A stretch of 5,045 nucleotides of DNA, taken from an uncultured Oscillospiraceae bacterium. Lineage in GTDB: Bacteria > Bacillota > Clostridia > Oscillospirales > Acutalibacteraceae. Below, piece after piece: positions 1 through 4,680 of the stretch. Location: assembly GCA_900552925.1 (NCBI GenBank), contig USBH01000133.1, positions 1 to 5,045 of the forward strand. Reading direction: 5' to 3'. Position numbers and translations under genes: made by a program. The notes under the pieces were generated by a model. It did no database searches. It was given only the letters and a program-made list of their open reading frames with translations, and had not been told where the DNA came from. Numbering within the stretch: the stretch's first letter is position 1; each line of letters begins with the position of its first letter.

Positions 1-135
1 CGCCTCCTCGGCGACCATCAGCGCGAACTCCGCCTGATCGGTCTCCGCCATGATCAGCGCGCCCTGCCCCTTCTTGATGTTGACGCCCATGCGGACGACG
101 AGGCGCGCGTATTTTTTCAGAATCGTTTTGTTCAT
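1..135 (-). CDS. M29-family aminopeptidase (AmpS/PepS-like), N-terminal fragment
   Basis: Only the first 45 codons are present; the gene runs off the left edge. Translation starts MNKTILKKYARLVVRMGVN and continues with IKKGQ, then a stretch ending AEFALMVAEEA. The pattern of a Leu/Lys-rich helix with 'kYArLvVrmGvnikkGQ', a short hydrophobic strand and an acidic 'aeeA' helix is how M29 metallo-aminopeptidases (AmpS, PepS, aminopeptidase T) begin; these are cytosolic exopeptidases of about 370-410 residues. The metal-binding Glu/His/Asp residues lie in the missing C-terminal part, so activity cannot be judged. The ATG is preceded by AGGAAGG (143-149) with a 7-base gap, which supports this start. 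It follows purE by 30 bases with no terminator between, so it is probably cotranscribed with purE. Family assignment rests on 45 residues only. Confidence 0.82.
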   Translation of the reverse strand, partial: MNKTILKKYARLVVRMGVNIKKGQGALIMAETDQAEFALMVAEEA

Positions 136-165
136 ATTCCAGCCTTCCTGTCCTGCCGCGCCGAT

Positions 166-666
166 TTACAGCGCCGCGACCTTAGCCTGCAGCGCCTCGT
201 TCTTCTTCGCGACGCCCTTTTCCATGTCGACCTTCATCTGCTCGAGCTGCGCGGCGATCGAATCGTCGGAGAGCGCGAGCATCTGCGCCGCAAGGATGGC
301 TGCGTTGTCCGCGCCGTCGATCGCGACGGTCGCGACCGGGATGCCGGAGGGCATCTGCACGGTGGAGAGCAGCGCGTCGAGCCCGTCGAGCGTGGAGGAC
401 TTCACCGGGATGCCGATGACCGGCAGCGTCGTGTGCGCCGCAAGCACGCCGCCGAGGTGCGCCGCCTTGCCGGCCGCCGCAATGATGACGCCGAAGCCCT
501 CGACCTTCGCATTCTTCGAAAATTCCGCCGCTGCGTCCGGCGTGCGGTGCGCGCTCATCACGCGGACCTCAACCGGGATGCCGAAGCTCTTCAGACGCTT
601 GATCGCCGGCGATACGATCGGGAAATCGCTGTCGCTGCCCATGATCACTGCTACTTTTTTACTCAT
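166..666 (-). CDS. purE: N5-carboxyaminoimidazole ribonucleotide mutase PurE (class I)
   Basis: PurE converts N5-CAIR to CAIR in de novo IMP synthesis in the cytosol; class I enzymes depend on PurK to supply N5-CAIR. The 166-residue product has the usual family length. Visible motifs are the N-terminal strand followed by GSDSD (residues 10-14), the SAHRTP active-site loop (38-43, His40 being the catalytic histidine position), the AGKAAHLGG loop (65-73), and the C-terminal block from PVKSSTLDG (87-95) through VQMPSGIPVATV (103-114). SAHRTP plus AAHL marks class I rather than the class II AIR carboxylases. The ATG has GGTGA 6 bases upstream (673-677) and GGAAGG further out (681-686). The gene is separated from the upstream yhfC-like gene by 311 bases holding its own promoter, a leader ORF and a terminator hairpin, so regulation by attenuation is likely. 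Neither purK nor purC is adjacent. Confidence 0.97.
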   Translation of the reverse strand: MSKKVAVIMGSDSDFPIVSPAIKRLKSFGIPVEVRVMSAHRTPDAAAEFSKNAKVEGFGVIIAAAGKAAHLGGVLAAHTTLPVIGIPVKSSTLDGLDALLSTVQMPSGIPVATVAIDGADNAAILAAQMLALSDDSIAAQLEQMKVDMEKGVAKKNEALQAKVAAL

Positions 667-692
667 GAAAATTCACCAATCCTTCCAGAAAT

Positions 693-707
693 CGCAGCCA
701 TGCTGCG
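693..707 (-). other. compact hairpin between the attenuator terminator and purE
   Basis: A perfect six-base stem, CGCAGC/GCTGCG with a three-base loop, lies just downstream of the terminator U-run. It has no U-run of its own, so it is not a terminator. Its arms also pair with the arms of the terminator hairpin (GGCTGTG with CGCAGC including one G-U pair; CACAGCC with GGCTGCG with one mismatch). It would form only after readthrough, so it might stabilise the purE mRNA 5' end or be incidental. Confidence 0.35.
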
Positions 708-710
708 TGC

Positions 711-742
711 AAAAGAAATAGGCTGTGCGATACACACAGCCT
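711..742 (-). terminator. Rho-independent terminator (attenuator) between leader ORF and purE
   Basis: On the minus strand GGCTGTG (735-741) and CACAGCC (721-727) form a perfect seven-pair stem around a seven-base loop, with one more A-T pair at the base (742/720), followed by the run ATTTCTTTT (711-719). It lies after the leader ORF stop codon and before the purE start, with a promoter upstream of it, so it can only act as a conditional terminator for purE. The U-run is interrupted by one C, so termination may be partial. Confidence 0.65.
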
Positions 743-748
743 TATACT

Positions 749-808
749 TTAAAATTGGTCGCAAAGCCCCGCGGCGGAACCGATAAAACCGTACATTCGA
801 TTGACCAT
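749..808 (-). CDS. 19-residue putative leader peptide upstream of purE
   Basis: The ORF encodes MVNRMYGFIGSAAGLCDQF and ends in TAA. Evidence for translation is the near-perfect Shine-Dalgarno GGAGGTG (814-820) 5 bases before the ATG, and its position between a well-formed promoter and a terminator hairpin. Only six bases separate the stop codon from the base of the terminator stem, so a ribosome paused at the end of the ORF would cover the 5' arm (735-741) and stop the terminator from forming. It has no membrane segment or known domain and is too short to be an enzyme. The residues Gly (three), Asp and Gln are the amino acids consumed in purine synthesis, which may be chance. It may instead be a small conserved peptide with its own role, or not be translated. 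I do not recognise a named family. Confidence 0.55.
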   Translation of the reverse strand: MVNRMYGFIGSAAGLCDQF

Positions 809-813
809 TTCCG

Positions 814-820
814 CACCTCC
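814..820 (-). promoter_or_regulatory. Shine-Dalgarno site of the purE leader peptide
   Basis: GGAGGTG lies 5 bases before the leader ATG (806-808). It is the best match to the anti-Shine-Dalgarno sequence in the window, stronger than the site in front of purE itself, and is the main reason to believe the 19-codon ORF is translated. Confidence 0.7.
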
Positions 821-852
821 GAGTTTTTGCTCCACTGTTCACATACAAGCCT

Positions 853-881
853 ATTTTACGGGATTTTGCGCCTTTTTTCAA
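853..881 (-). promoter_or_regulatory. sigma-A type promoter for the purE transcript
   Basis: A -35 hexamer TTGAAA (876-881) and a -10 hexamer TAAAAT (853-858) are separated by exactly 17 bases, giving a start site near 846. The surrounding DNA (about 840-915) is markedly AT-rich against the GC-rich background, as expected for a promoter with upstream A/T tracts. No Bacillus-type PurR box is evident. Confidence 0.72.
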
Positions 882-894
882 TAGTTTTTACGGT

Positions 895-914
895 TTTTAT
901 GCAAAAGCATAAAA
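895..914. repeat. 20-base AT-rich inverted repeat upstream of the purE promoter
   Basis: TTTTATGC and GCATAAAA form a perfect eight-base inverted repeat around AAAA. It sits about 49-68 bases upstream of the inferred purE start site, where an UP element or a regulator site could be. It is also the only hairpin after the yhfC-like gene (stop at 978), but it has just two G-C pairs and no U-run, so it would be a poor terminator. Function unassigned. Confidence 0.4.
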
Positions 915-977
915 TTCAGCGGCACTCTGCGCCTCCGTTTGTCGCAAGCGGCAAGAAGCGGAATGTGCGGGCGGAAT

Positions 978-1829
978 TCAGCCGGATACGACCCGGCCGA
1001 AATGGTCGAGCATCTTCGTCGGCGCCTCGGGCGGCAGCTTTTTGTACACGGTCCGCGCCGCAAAGAACAGCGCCACCACGTAAGCCGCGAGCAGAACCTC
1101 CACGACCCACAGCGCGCTCAGCGTGCCGGTCTGATAAAGCGCCGCGAAGAAATCAACGCCCATGTGGAGCAGAATGCTGACGGGATACAGCCAGAACTTG
1201 TTCAGGTGCACCGCGCCGAACACGAGGATGGAAAGCTCCACCTGCAGCGCCATCGAGCAGGCGCGCTCAAAGCAGGCGAGCGCCGCCGCTGCGGGGTCGA
1301 TCGCGTTGATGCCCGCAATGGCCTCGGAAATCGCCGCCGTCTGCCCCGGCGCATACTGCGCGATGAACTCCTCCGCGCCGATGGAATTGAACATCACGGC
1401 GAGCATGAGGTTGGAGATCATCGTCATGCCGAGGACGCTGAAGCACTCGAGGCCGCCGTGGCCGAGCCCGTAGCTGACGGCGTTCTCGCGGCCTACGTTA
1501 TCGCGCATCATCGTCTTGAACACGAGGAAGCGCGCGCTCTCCTCGATGAAGCCCGCCATGAAGCCGCCGTAAACGGCGTAGAGCCACGGCCGGCTCAGAA
1601 TGAAATCCGACACCGTGCCGTTCAGGCCGAGCACGAGGAAATGGATGATCTGTTCCAGCACGACCGCGAAGACGAAAAACGCCACAGCGCCCAGCACGCA
1701 CGGGCGTAGGCTGACATCCGCCTTCTTTTTCCAGACGACGATGGCCGCGATCGGCAGCGCGAGCGAAAACAGGAGCTCAAGGCTCAGCACAATAAAAACA
1801 GAATTCGAAATGACGATGGTTTCGGGCAT
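978..1829 (-). CDS. YhfC-family intramembrane protease-like protein
   Basis: A 283-residue membrane protein. Hydrophobic segments are visible at about residues 7-33, 44-69, 82-105, 117-149, 183-206, 212-231 and 236-259, giving roughly seven to eight membrane spans. Motifs match the YhfC group, which is related to PrsW and CPBP glutamic-type intramembrane proteases: GFIEESAR (93-100) with the paired glutamates and arginine, YGLGHGGLE (120-128), an FER motif near 187-189, and HMGVD (222-226) near the end. The putative catalytic residues therefore all appear intact. The substrate is unknown; relatives cleave membrane-embedded peptides or act in bacteriocin immunity. The ATG has AAAGGA 8 bases upstream (1838-1843), directly before the stop codon of the cyclase-family gene, and only 5 bases separate the two genes, so they are probably translated in series. 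No clear terminator follows. The family call is from motif and topology only. Confidence 0.84.
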   Translation of the reverse strand: MPETIVISNSVFIVLSLELLFSLALPIAAIVVWKKKADVSLRPCVLGAVAFFVFAVVLEQIIHFLVLGLNGTVSDFILSRPWLYAVYGGFMAGFIEESARFLVFKTMMRDNVGRENAVSYGLGHGGLECFSVLGMTMISNLMLAVMFNSIGAEEFIAQYAPGQTAAISEAIAGINAIDPAAAALACFERACSMALQVELSILVFGAVHLNKFWLYPVSILLHMGVDFFAALYQTGTLSALWVVEVLLAAYVVALFFAARTVYKKLPPEAPTKMLDHFGRVVSG

Positions 1830-1834
1830 GACGG

Positions 1835-2419
1835 TTATCCTTTCTCTTCAAAATCGATCAGCAGCGGGCGGCAGGGCGAGCCGTCCAGCCCCTGCATGTT
1901 GAGCGGCACGCAGGAGAGGAAGTACGTCCCCGCGGGCACCGCGGAAAGCACGGCGGACTCGAGCAGCGCGATCTCCGCCGAAAGCAGCGCGCGGTGCACG
2001 GCGGCGCCGGTGTCGCGGCCGCCGACCGTCATGCCCTCGACGCCGAGGAACCACAGGCCGGCTTCGGCAAAGGCCTCTGCCGCCTCGACCGAGATCTCGA
2101 TCTCCCCGCGGATCAGAAGCCGCTTTGTGCCGTCCGCCAGCAGGCGGTTCGCATCCGCCGCCGTCAGCAGGCCGTCGAAGCGCGCGACCTTGCACGGGCC
2201 GACGCATTTTTCAAGCGGCACCTGCGCGATGTCCTTCGCGCCCGCCACGAAGTGCTTCGGCGCGTCCATGTGCGTGCCGTTGTGGCTGCCGAGCGTCAGC
2301 ACGGTCAGGTTGCACGGGCACGTCTGTGAAATCGTGCAGAACGGCGTTTTGGCCGGCGCCGGGTCGCCCGGGAACACTGCGGCCGAAAACAGCTCTTTGG
2401 AAAGATCGTAAATCTTCAT
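1835..2419 (-). CDS. cyclase-family metal-dependent hydrolase (kynurenine formamidase-like)
   Basis: The 194-residue product belongs to the cyclase family that includes kynurenine formamidase KynB and isatin hydrolase; members hydrolyse amide or lactam-like bonds using two divalent metals. The signature SHNGTHMDAPKHF spans residues 45-57, supplying metal ligands His46, His50 and Asp52 and the active-site His56. FPGD (17-20) matches the family's N-terminal [YF]PGD. His142 and Glu154, 12 residues apart, match the second metal-site pair of KynB. The C-terminal block includes AGTYFLSCVPL and GSPCRPLLIDF. No signal peptide is present, so it is cytosolic. I chose the ATG at 2417-2419 because AAAGGGG (2428-2434) lies 8 bases upstream; an in-frame TTG at 2437 would place that site inside the gene. 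No other tryptophan catabolism gene is nearby, so the kynurenine substrate is not supported. It sits 5 bases upstream of the yhfC-like gene. Confidence 0.92.
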   Translation of the reverse strand: MKIYDLSKELFSAAVFPGDPAPAKTPFCTISQTCPCNLTVLTLGSHNGTHMDAPKHFVAGAKDIAQVPLEKCVGPCKVARFDGLLTAADANRLLADGTKRLLIRGEIEISVEAAEAFAEAGLWFLGVEGMTVGGRDTGAAVHRALLSAEIALLESAVLSAVPAGTYFLSCVPLNMQGLDGSPCRPLLIDFEEKG

Positions 2420-2434
2420 GCTCCAATCCCCTTT

Positions 2435-2475
2435 CAAAAATCCTGCGCGCGGGCGGGGCCGGAAAGCGCGCGCGC
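2435..2475 (-). terminator. possible GC hairpin and T-run between the zinc-ribbon and cyclase genes
   Basis: In the 63-base gap, GCGCGCG-type repeats (about 2466-2475) can pair with CGCGCGC (2445-2451) across a loop of about 15 bases, followed on the minus strand by AGGATTTTTG (2435-2444). It resembles a weak intrinsic terminator that would reduce transcription into the cyclase and yhfC-like genes. In GC-rich DNA, alternating GC runs arise easily and the T-run is only five bases long, so this is tentative. Confidence 0.35.
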
Positions 2476-2482
2476 CGCTCCG

Positions 2483-2686
2483 TCAGCGGAACAGCGTGCA
2501 GGTGCCGCTCTCGCGGTAGTAGCGGATCCGCTTTTCGATCTCCTCCCGCGGGCAGCGGAAGTAGTCCGCAAGGCACGCGATGCAGAGGAAGTCCTCCGCG
2601 CCGCGGTAGACGAGCTTGCGGTAGATCGCGATGTCGTCGCCGCCGAGCGGCGCGCCGCAGCTGCGGCAGGTCCTGTAATTCGCCAT
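2483..2686 (-). CDS. small zinc-ribbon-like protein (67 aa), function unknown
   Basis: A 67-residue protein starting MANYRTCRSCGAPLGGDDIA. Two CxxC pairs, Cys7/Cys10 and Cys35/Cys38, can form a single zinc site, with further cysteines at 45 and 63. Between the pairs is a segment containing YRKLVYRGAEDF; after them comes a charged helix (about 46-60, PREEIEKRIRYYRES) and a short TCTLF tail. It resembles small uncharacterised CxxC proteins of Clostridia, usually ending in a GC-LF-like tail. I cannot name a function; RNA or protein binding are possibilities only. Its ATG shares one base with the TGA of the alpha-galactosidase gene (TGATG at 2684-2688) and has only a weak GGTGA about 10 bases upstream, so translation is probably coupled to the galactosidase. 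A longer frame reaching 2980 lies within the galactosidase gene and is not the real start. Confidence 0.75.
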   Translation of the reverse strand: MANYRTCRSCGAPLGGDDIAIYRKLVYRGAEDFLCIACLADYFRCPREEIEKRIRYYRESGTCTLFR

Positions 2687-3843
2687 CAGCGGAGCTTCAC
2701 CGGCCTCGCGATGAACACCATCGAGTCGTGCGGCTCGACCACCGCGACGTAGCGCTCCGCAAACTTGCCCTCGTTTTCCTTTGTATAGCAGTTGTAGAAC
2801 TCCAGACCGCGGTTTGCCGCATAGGGGATGCCCATATCCCAGAACTGCAGCGACATCTCGCTCTTCACGTCGCCGAGGTTTACGAAGCAGATCGCGAGCG
2901 TGCCGTCCGAAAGCGGCTTGACGAGCGCCATGACGTTCTCCGGGTTGTTCCACTGGCGGATGCAGTACGGCCCGCGGCACTCGATATCCTGGTTGATGCG
3001 GATCAGGTCCTCGTTGCCGAGCGTTTCGAGCGTCGCCGCAGACATGCTGCGCACGTCGCAGCCGATCATCAGCGGCGAGCCCATGATCGCCCAGAGCGCG
3101 AAGTGCGTGCGGTACTCGATGTCGGTGCAGGCGCCCAGCGCGCCGATGAACTCGTTGTTGCTCGAGCCGTGCATGCCGACCACGAGCATATCGATGTCGT
3201 TGTGGCAGTACGGGCCGGAAAACGCGGTCTTGTCGAGCTGCGAGAGGAACAGGTTCTTGACGGACTGCCAGTTGTCCTGAATGTCGCCGGTCGAGCGGAA
3301 CAGCTGCGCGCCGGAGCCGCGGATCCAGCTGTGCACGTCCTCGTGGCCCCAGTTGCAGGCCGAAAGCACGATGTCACGGCCCGAGTTGCGCAGCGCGAGC
3401 GACATGCGCTTGTAGAGGATCTCGCCGTCGACGTGCTGCGGCTTGTAGCAGTTGTCGTACTTGAGGTAATCGACGCCCCAGGCGGCAAACTGCTCCGCAT
3501 CGTCGAATTCATGCTCGAAGCTGCCGGGGTAGCCCGCGCAGGTGTGCGTGCCGCAGCAAGAGTACATGCCGAATTTGAGGCCCTTTGCGTGGACGTAGTC
3601 GGCAACGGCCTTCATGCCGTTCGGGAACTTTTCCGGGTCGGCGACAAGGCGGCCGTTTTCGTCGCGCTGCTTGAGGCTCCAGCAGTCGTCGACGACGATG
3701 TATTCATAGCCCTTGTCGCGCAGCCCGCTTTCGCACAGGGCGTCGGCGGCGCCGCAAACAAGCGCTTCGTTGATATTCCAGGTGAAGGTGTTCCATGAGT
3801 TCCAGCCCATCGGCGGCGTCATGGCAAGGTATTTGTTCTGCAT
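2686..3843 (-). CDS. alpha-galactosidase, glycoside hydrolase family 27
   Basis: The 385-residue product hydrolyses terminal alpha-1,6-galactosides such as melibiose, raffinose-family sugars or galactomannan side chains. The family opening TPPMGWNSWNTF lies at residues 9-20, DDCW of the sugar pocket at 52-55 and CAGYPGSFEHE at 102-112. YLKYDNCY (126-133) carries the nucleophile Asp130, and RSTGDIQDNW (183-192) carries the general acid/base Asp187, matching Asp170 and Asp231 of human alpha-galactosidase A. NDIDMLVVG (215-223) and the C-terminal beta domain from about 290 are also present, so it is full length for the short single-domain type. No signal peptide is present, so it likely acts on imported oligosaccharides. 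The ATG is preceded by GGAAAGG (3856-3862) at a slightly long 12-base spacing. It follows mtnN by 24 bases and overlaps the small zinc protein gene by one base. No sugar transporter or regulator gene is adjacent within the window. Confidence 0.95.
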   Translation of the reverse strand: MQNKYLAMTPPMGWNSWNTFTWNINEALVCGAADALCESGLRDKGYEYIVVDDCWSLKQRDENGRLVADPEKFPNGMKAVADYVHAKGLKFGMYSCCGTHTCAGYPGSFEHEFDDAEQFAAWGVDYLKYDNCYKPQHVDGEILYKRMSLALRNSGRDIVLSACNWGHEDVHSWIRGSGAQLFRSTGDIQDNWQSVKNLFLSQLDKTAFSGPYCHNDIDMLVVGMHGSSNNEFIGALGACTDIEYRTHFALWAIMGSPLMIGCDVRSMSAATLETLGNEDLIRINQDIECRGPYCIRQWNNPENVMALVKPLSDGTLAICFVNLGDVKSEMSLQFWDMGIPYAANRGLEFYNCYTKENEGKFAERYVAVVEPHDSMVFIARPVKLR

Positions 3844-3867
3844 TCCGTGTGATTTCCTTTCCGGTTT

Positions 3868-4572
3868 TTATTCCGCGCGCGCCAGCGCCGCAGCGGACGC
3901 CTTGAGCAGCGCGATGCATTTTTCAGCCGAATCCCGGGCAAAGGTCAGAAAATCCACCTTGCCGTCGTCGTTCGCATTGTCGGAAATCGCGCGCAGGCCG
4001 CAGAACGGCGTCCCGTTCGCCGCGCAGACGTGGGCGATCGCGCCGGTCTCCATCTCGCAGGCCACCGCGCCGAACTCCGCGCGCAGCGCCTCGCAGAAGG
4101 CGGGGTCCGCGACAAAGCGGTCGCCCGTCGCGATGACGCCGCGGTGCACGCCGCTGTAAATGTCCGCGGCGTACTGCGCGAGGATGCCGTTGTGCTTTTC
4201 GCTCGTGGGCAGCTCAGTCATCTCCGTGCCGGCCACATTGACGTACGCCTTCGGCTCGCCGATCGCCGTCGTGTCGTAGTCGTACTGCACGGCGTGCGAC
4301 GCGACGACGAGGTCGCCGATCTTCACGCCCGGGCCGATGCCGCCCGCCACGCCCGTGCTGACGACGAGCGACGGCGCATAGCGCAGCAGCATGGCCGCCG
4401 CGCACATGGCGGCGTTCACCTTGCCCGCGCCGCACTTCGCGACGACGACCGGCACGCCGCCGAGCCTGCCGCTTGTGAACCGCTGGCCGCAGCACACCGC
4501 CGTCTCCGGCGCTTCCAGTGCGGAGACGAGCCCCGCGATTTCCATTTCCATTGCTCCGATGATTCCGATCAT
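3868..4572 (-). CDS. mtnN: 5'-methylthioadenosine/S-adenosylhomocysteine nucleosidase
   Basis: The 234-residue cytosolic enzyme (MTAN/Pfs) cleaves adenine from methylthioadenosine, S-adenosylhomocysteine and 5'-deoxyadenosine, relieving inhibition of methyltransferases and radical SAM enzymes; on SAH it yields S-ribosylhomocysteine. The protein opens MIGIIGAMEMEI, placing Glu11 at the position of catalytic Glu12 in E. coli. STGVAGGIG (72-80) is the purine-binding loop, ATGDRF (148-153) matches the conserved SGD[QR]F segment, CEMET (172-176) contains the ribose-binding Met-Glu, and RAISDNAN (194-201) carries the catalytic Asp198 (E. coli Asp197). Length and motif order are typical. I chose the ATG at 4570-4572 because AAAGGGG (4580-4586) lies 7 bases upstream; the in-frame TTG at 4608 is upstream of that site and very near the inferred transcription start. 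It is first in the five-gene run and has its own likely promoter. Confidence 0.96.
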   Translation of the reverse strand: MIGIIGAMEMEIAGLVSALEAPETAVCCGQRFTSGRLGGVPVVVAKCGAGKVNAAMCAAAMLLRYAPSLVVSTGVAGGIGPGVKIGDLVVASHAVQYDYDTTAIGEPKAYVNVAGTEMTELPTSEKHNGILAQYAADIYSGVHRGVIATGDRFVADPAFCEALRAEFGAVACEMETGAIAHVCAANGTPFCGLRAISDNANDDGKVDFLTFARDSAEKCIALLKASAAALARAE

Positions 4573-4586
4573 GTGGGTTCCCCTTT

Positions 4587-4598
4587 GATTCCGGAATC
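4587..4598. repeat. 12-base perfect palindrome in the mtnN leader
   Basis: GATTCCGGAATC is a perfect palindrome directly before the mtnN Shine-Dalgarno site, within the first bases of the inferred transcript. It shares the hexamer TTCCGG with a second inverted repeat at 4627-4638, with a 43-base offset (about four helical turns). It is a candidate operator; it could equally be chance or a short RNA hairpin. Confidence 0.3.
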
Positions 4599-4611
4599 GG
4601 CTTTCCAACAG

Positions 4612-4620
4612 ATTGTACCA
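4612..4620 (-). promoter_or_regulatory. extended -10 promoter of the mtnN gene run
   Basis: The minus strand reads TGGTACAAT, a good -10 hexamer TACAAT (4612-4617) preceded by the TGn extension. No recognisable -35 hexamer lies 16-18 bases upstream, as is common for extended -10 promoters. The predicted start is near 4605, giving a leader of about 33 bases before the mtnN ATG. The five genes down to the yhfC-like gene could all be read from it. Confidence 0.5.
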
Positions 4621-4626
4621 TCCGCA

Positions 4627-4638
4627 GCCGGTTCCGGC
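4627..4638. repeat. inverted repeat over the -35 region of the mtnN promoter
   Basis: GCCGG and CCGGC flank two bases (TT on the plus strand), giving a 12-base inverted repeat at about -22 to -33 from the inferred start. A protein bound here would contact the RNA polymerase -35 region, so it is a candidate operator. It is short and the DNA is GC-rich, so chance is a real alternative. Confidence 0.3.
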
Positions 4639-4680
4639 ATTCTGAATTTGTTGCAGATTGCTGTTATTTTGTTGTATCCG

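Larger units (their letters stand above)
667..846 (-). promoter_or_regulatory. purE 5' leader RNA region with attenuator organisation
   Basis: This is the predicted untranslated leader of the purE transcript, about 180 bases from the inferred start site near 846 to the purE ATG. In transcription order it contains a strong ribosome binding site (814-820), a 19-codon ORF (749-808), a terminator hairpin with U-run (711-742), a second compact hairpin with CGCAGC/GCTGCG arms and a three-base loop (693-707), and the purE ribosome binding sites (681-686 and 673-677). I looked for purine, PRPP and ppGpp riboswitch cores and saw none. The start site is inferred from promoter geometry, not observed. 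Confidence 0.6.

Noticed and set aside
50..721. Plus-strand open frame of 223 codons
   Set aside because: Antisense to purE and the M29 gene start, low-complexity Ser/Ala/Thr-rich, no domain.
663..881. Minus-strand 72-codon frame across the purE leader
   Set aside because: It lacks a good ribosome site at its start, runs through the terminator hairpin, and its composition is not protein-like; the 19-codon ORF in another frame has a far better site.
895..914. The AT-rich inverted repeat as the terminator of the yhfC-like gene
   Set aside because: Only two of eight stem pairs are G-C and no U-run follows on the minus strand; kept as a repeat of unknown role instead.
667..977. Purine, PRPP or ppGpp riboswitch, or PurR box, in front of purE
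   Set aside because: I could not find the conserved three-way-junction bases of the purine aptamer, a ykkC-type core, or a CCGAAC-type PurBox; a short ORF with a terminator explains the leader better.
939..1709. Plus-strand open frame of 256 codons
   Set aside because: Antisense to the clearly recognisable YhfC-like gene; its product is rich in Arg, His and Glu with no motif.
2417..2437. Upstream TTG start for the cyclase-family gene
   Set aside because: The ATG at 2417-2419 has AAAGGGG at the right spacing; the TTG at 2437 lies upstream of that site and has no good site of its own.
2125..3798. Plus-strand open frame of 557 codons
   Set aside because: It lies antisense to the cyclase, zinc protein and GH27 genes, is full of Arg, Ala and Val, and has no recognisable domain. 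Long antisense frames are common opposite GC-rich genes.
4570..4608. Upstream TTG start for mtnN
   Set aside because: The family begins at MIGIIGAMEMEI, the ATG at 4572 has AAAGGGG 7 bases upstream, and the TTG is next to the inferred transcription start.
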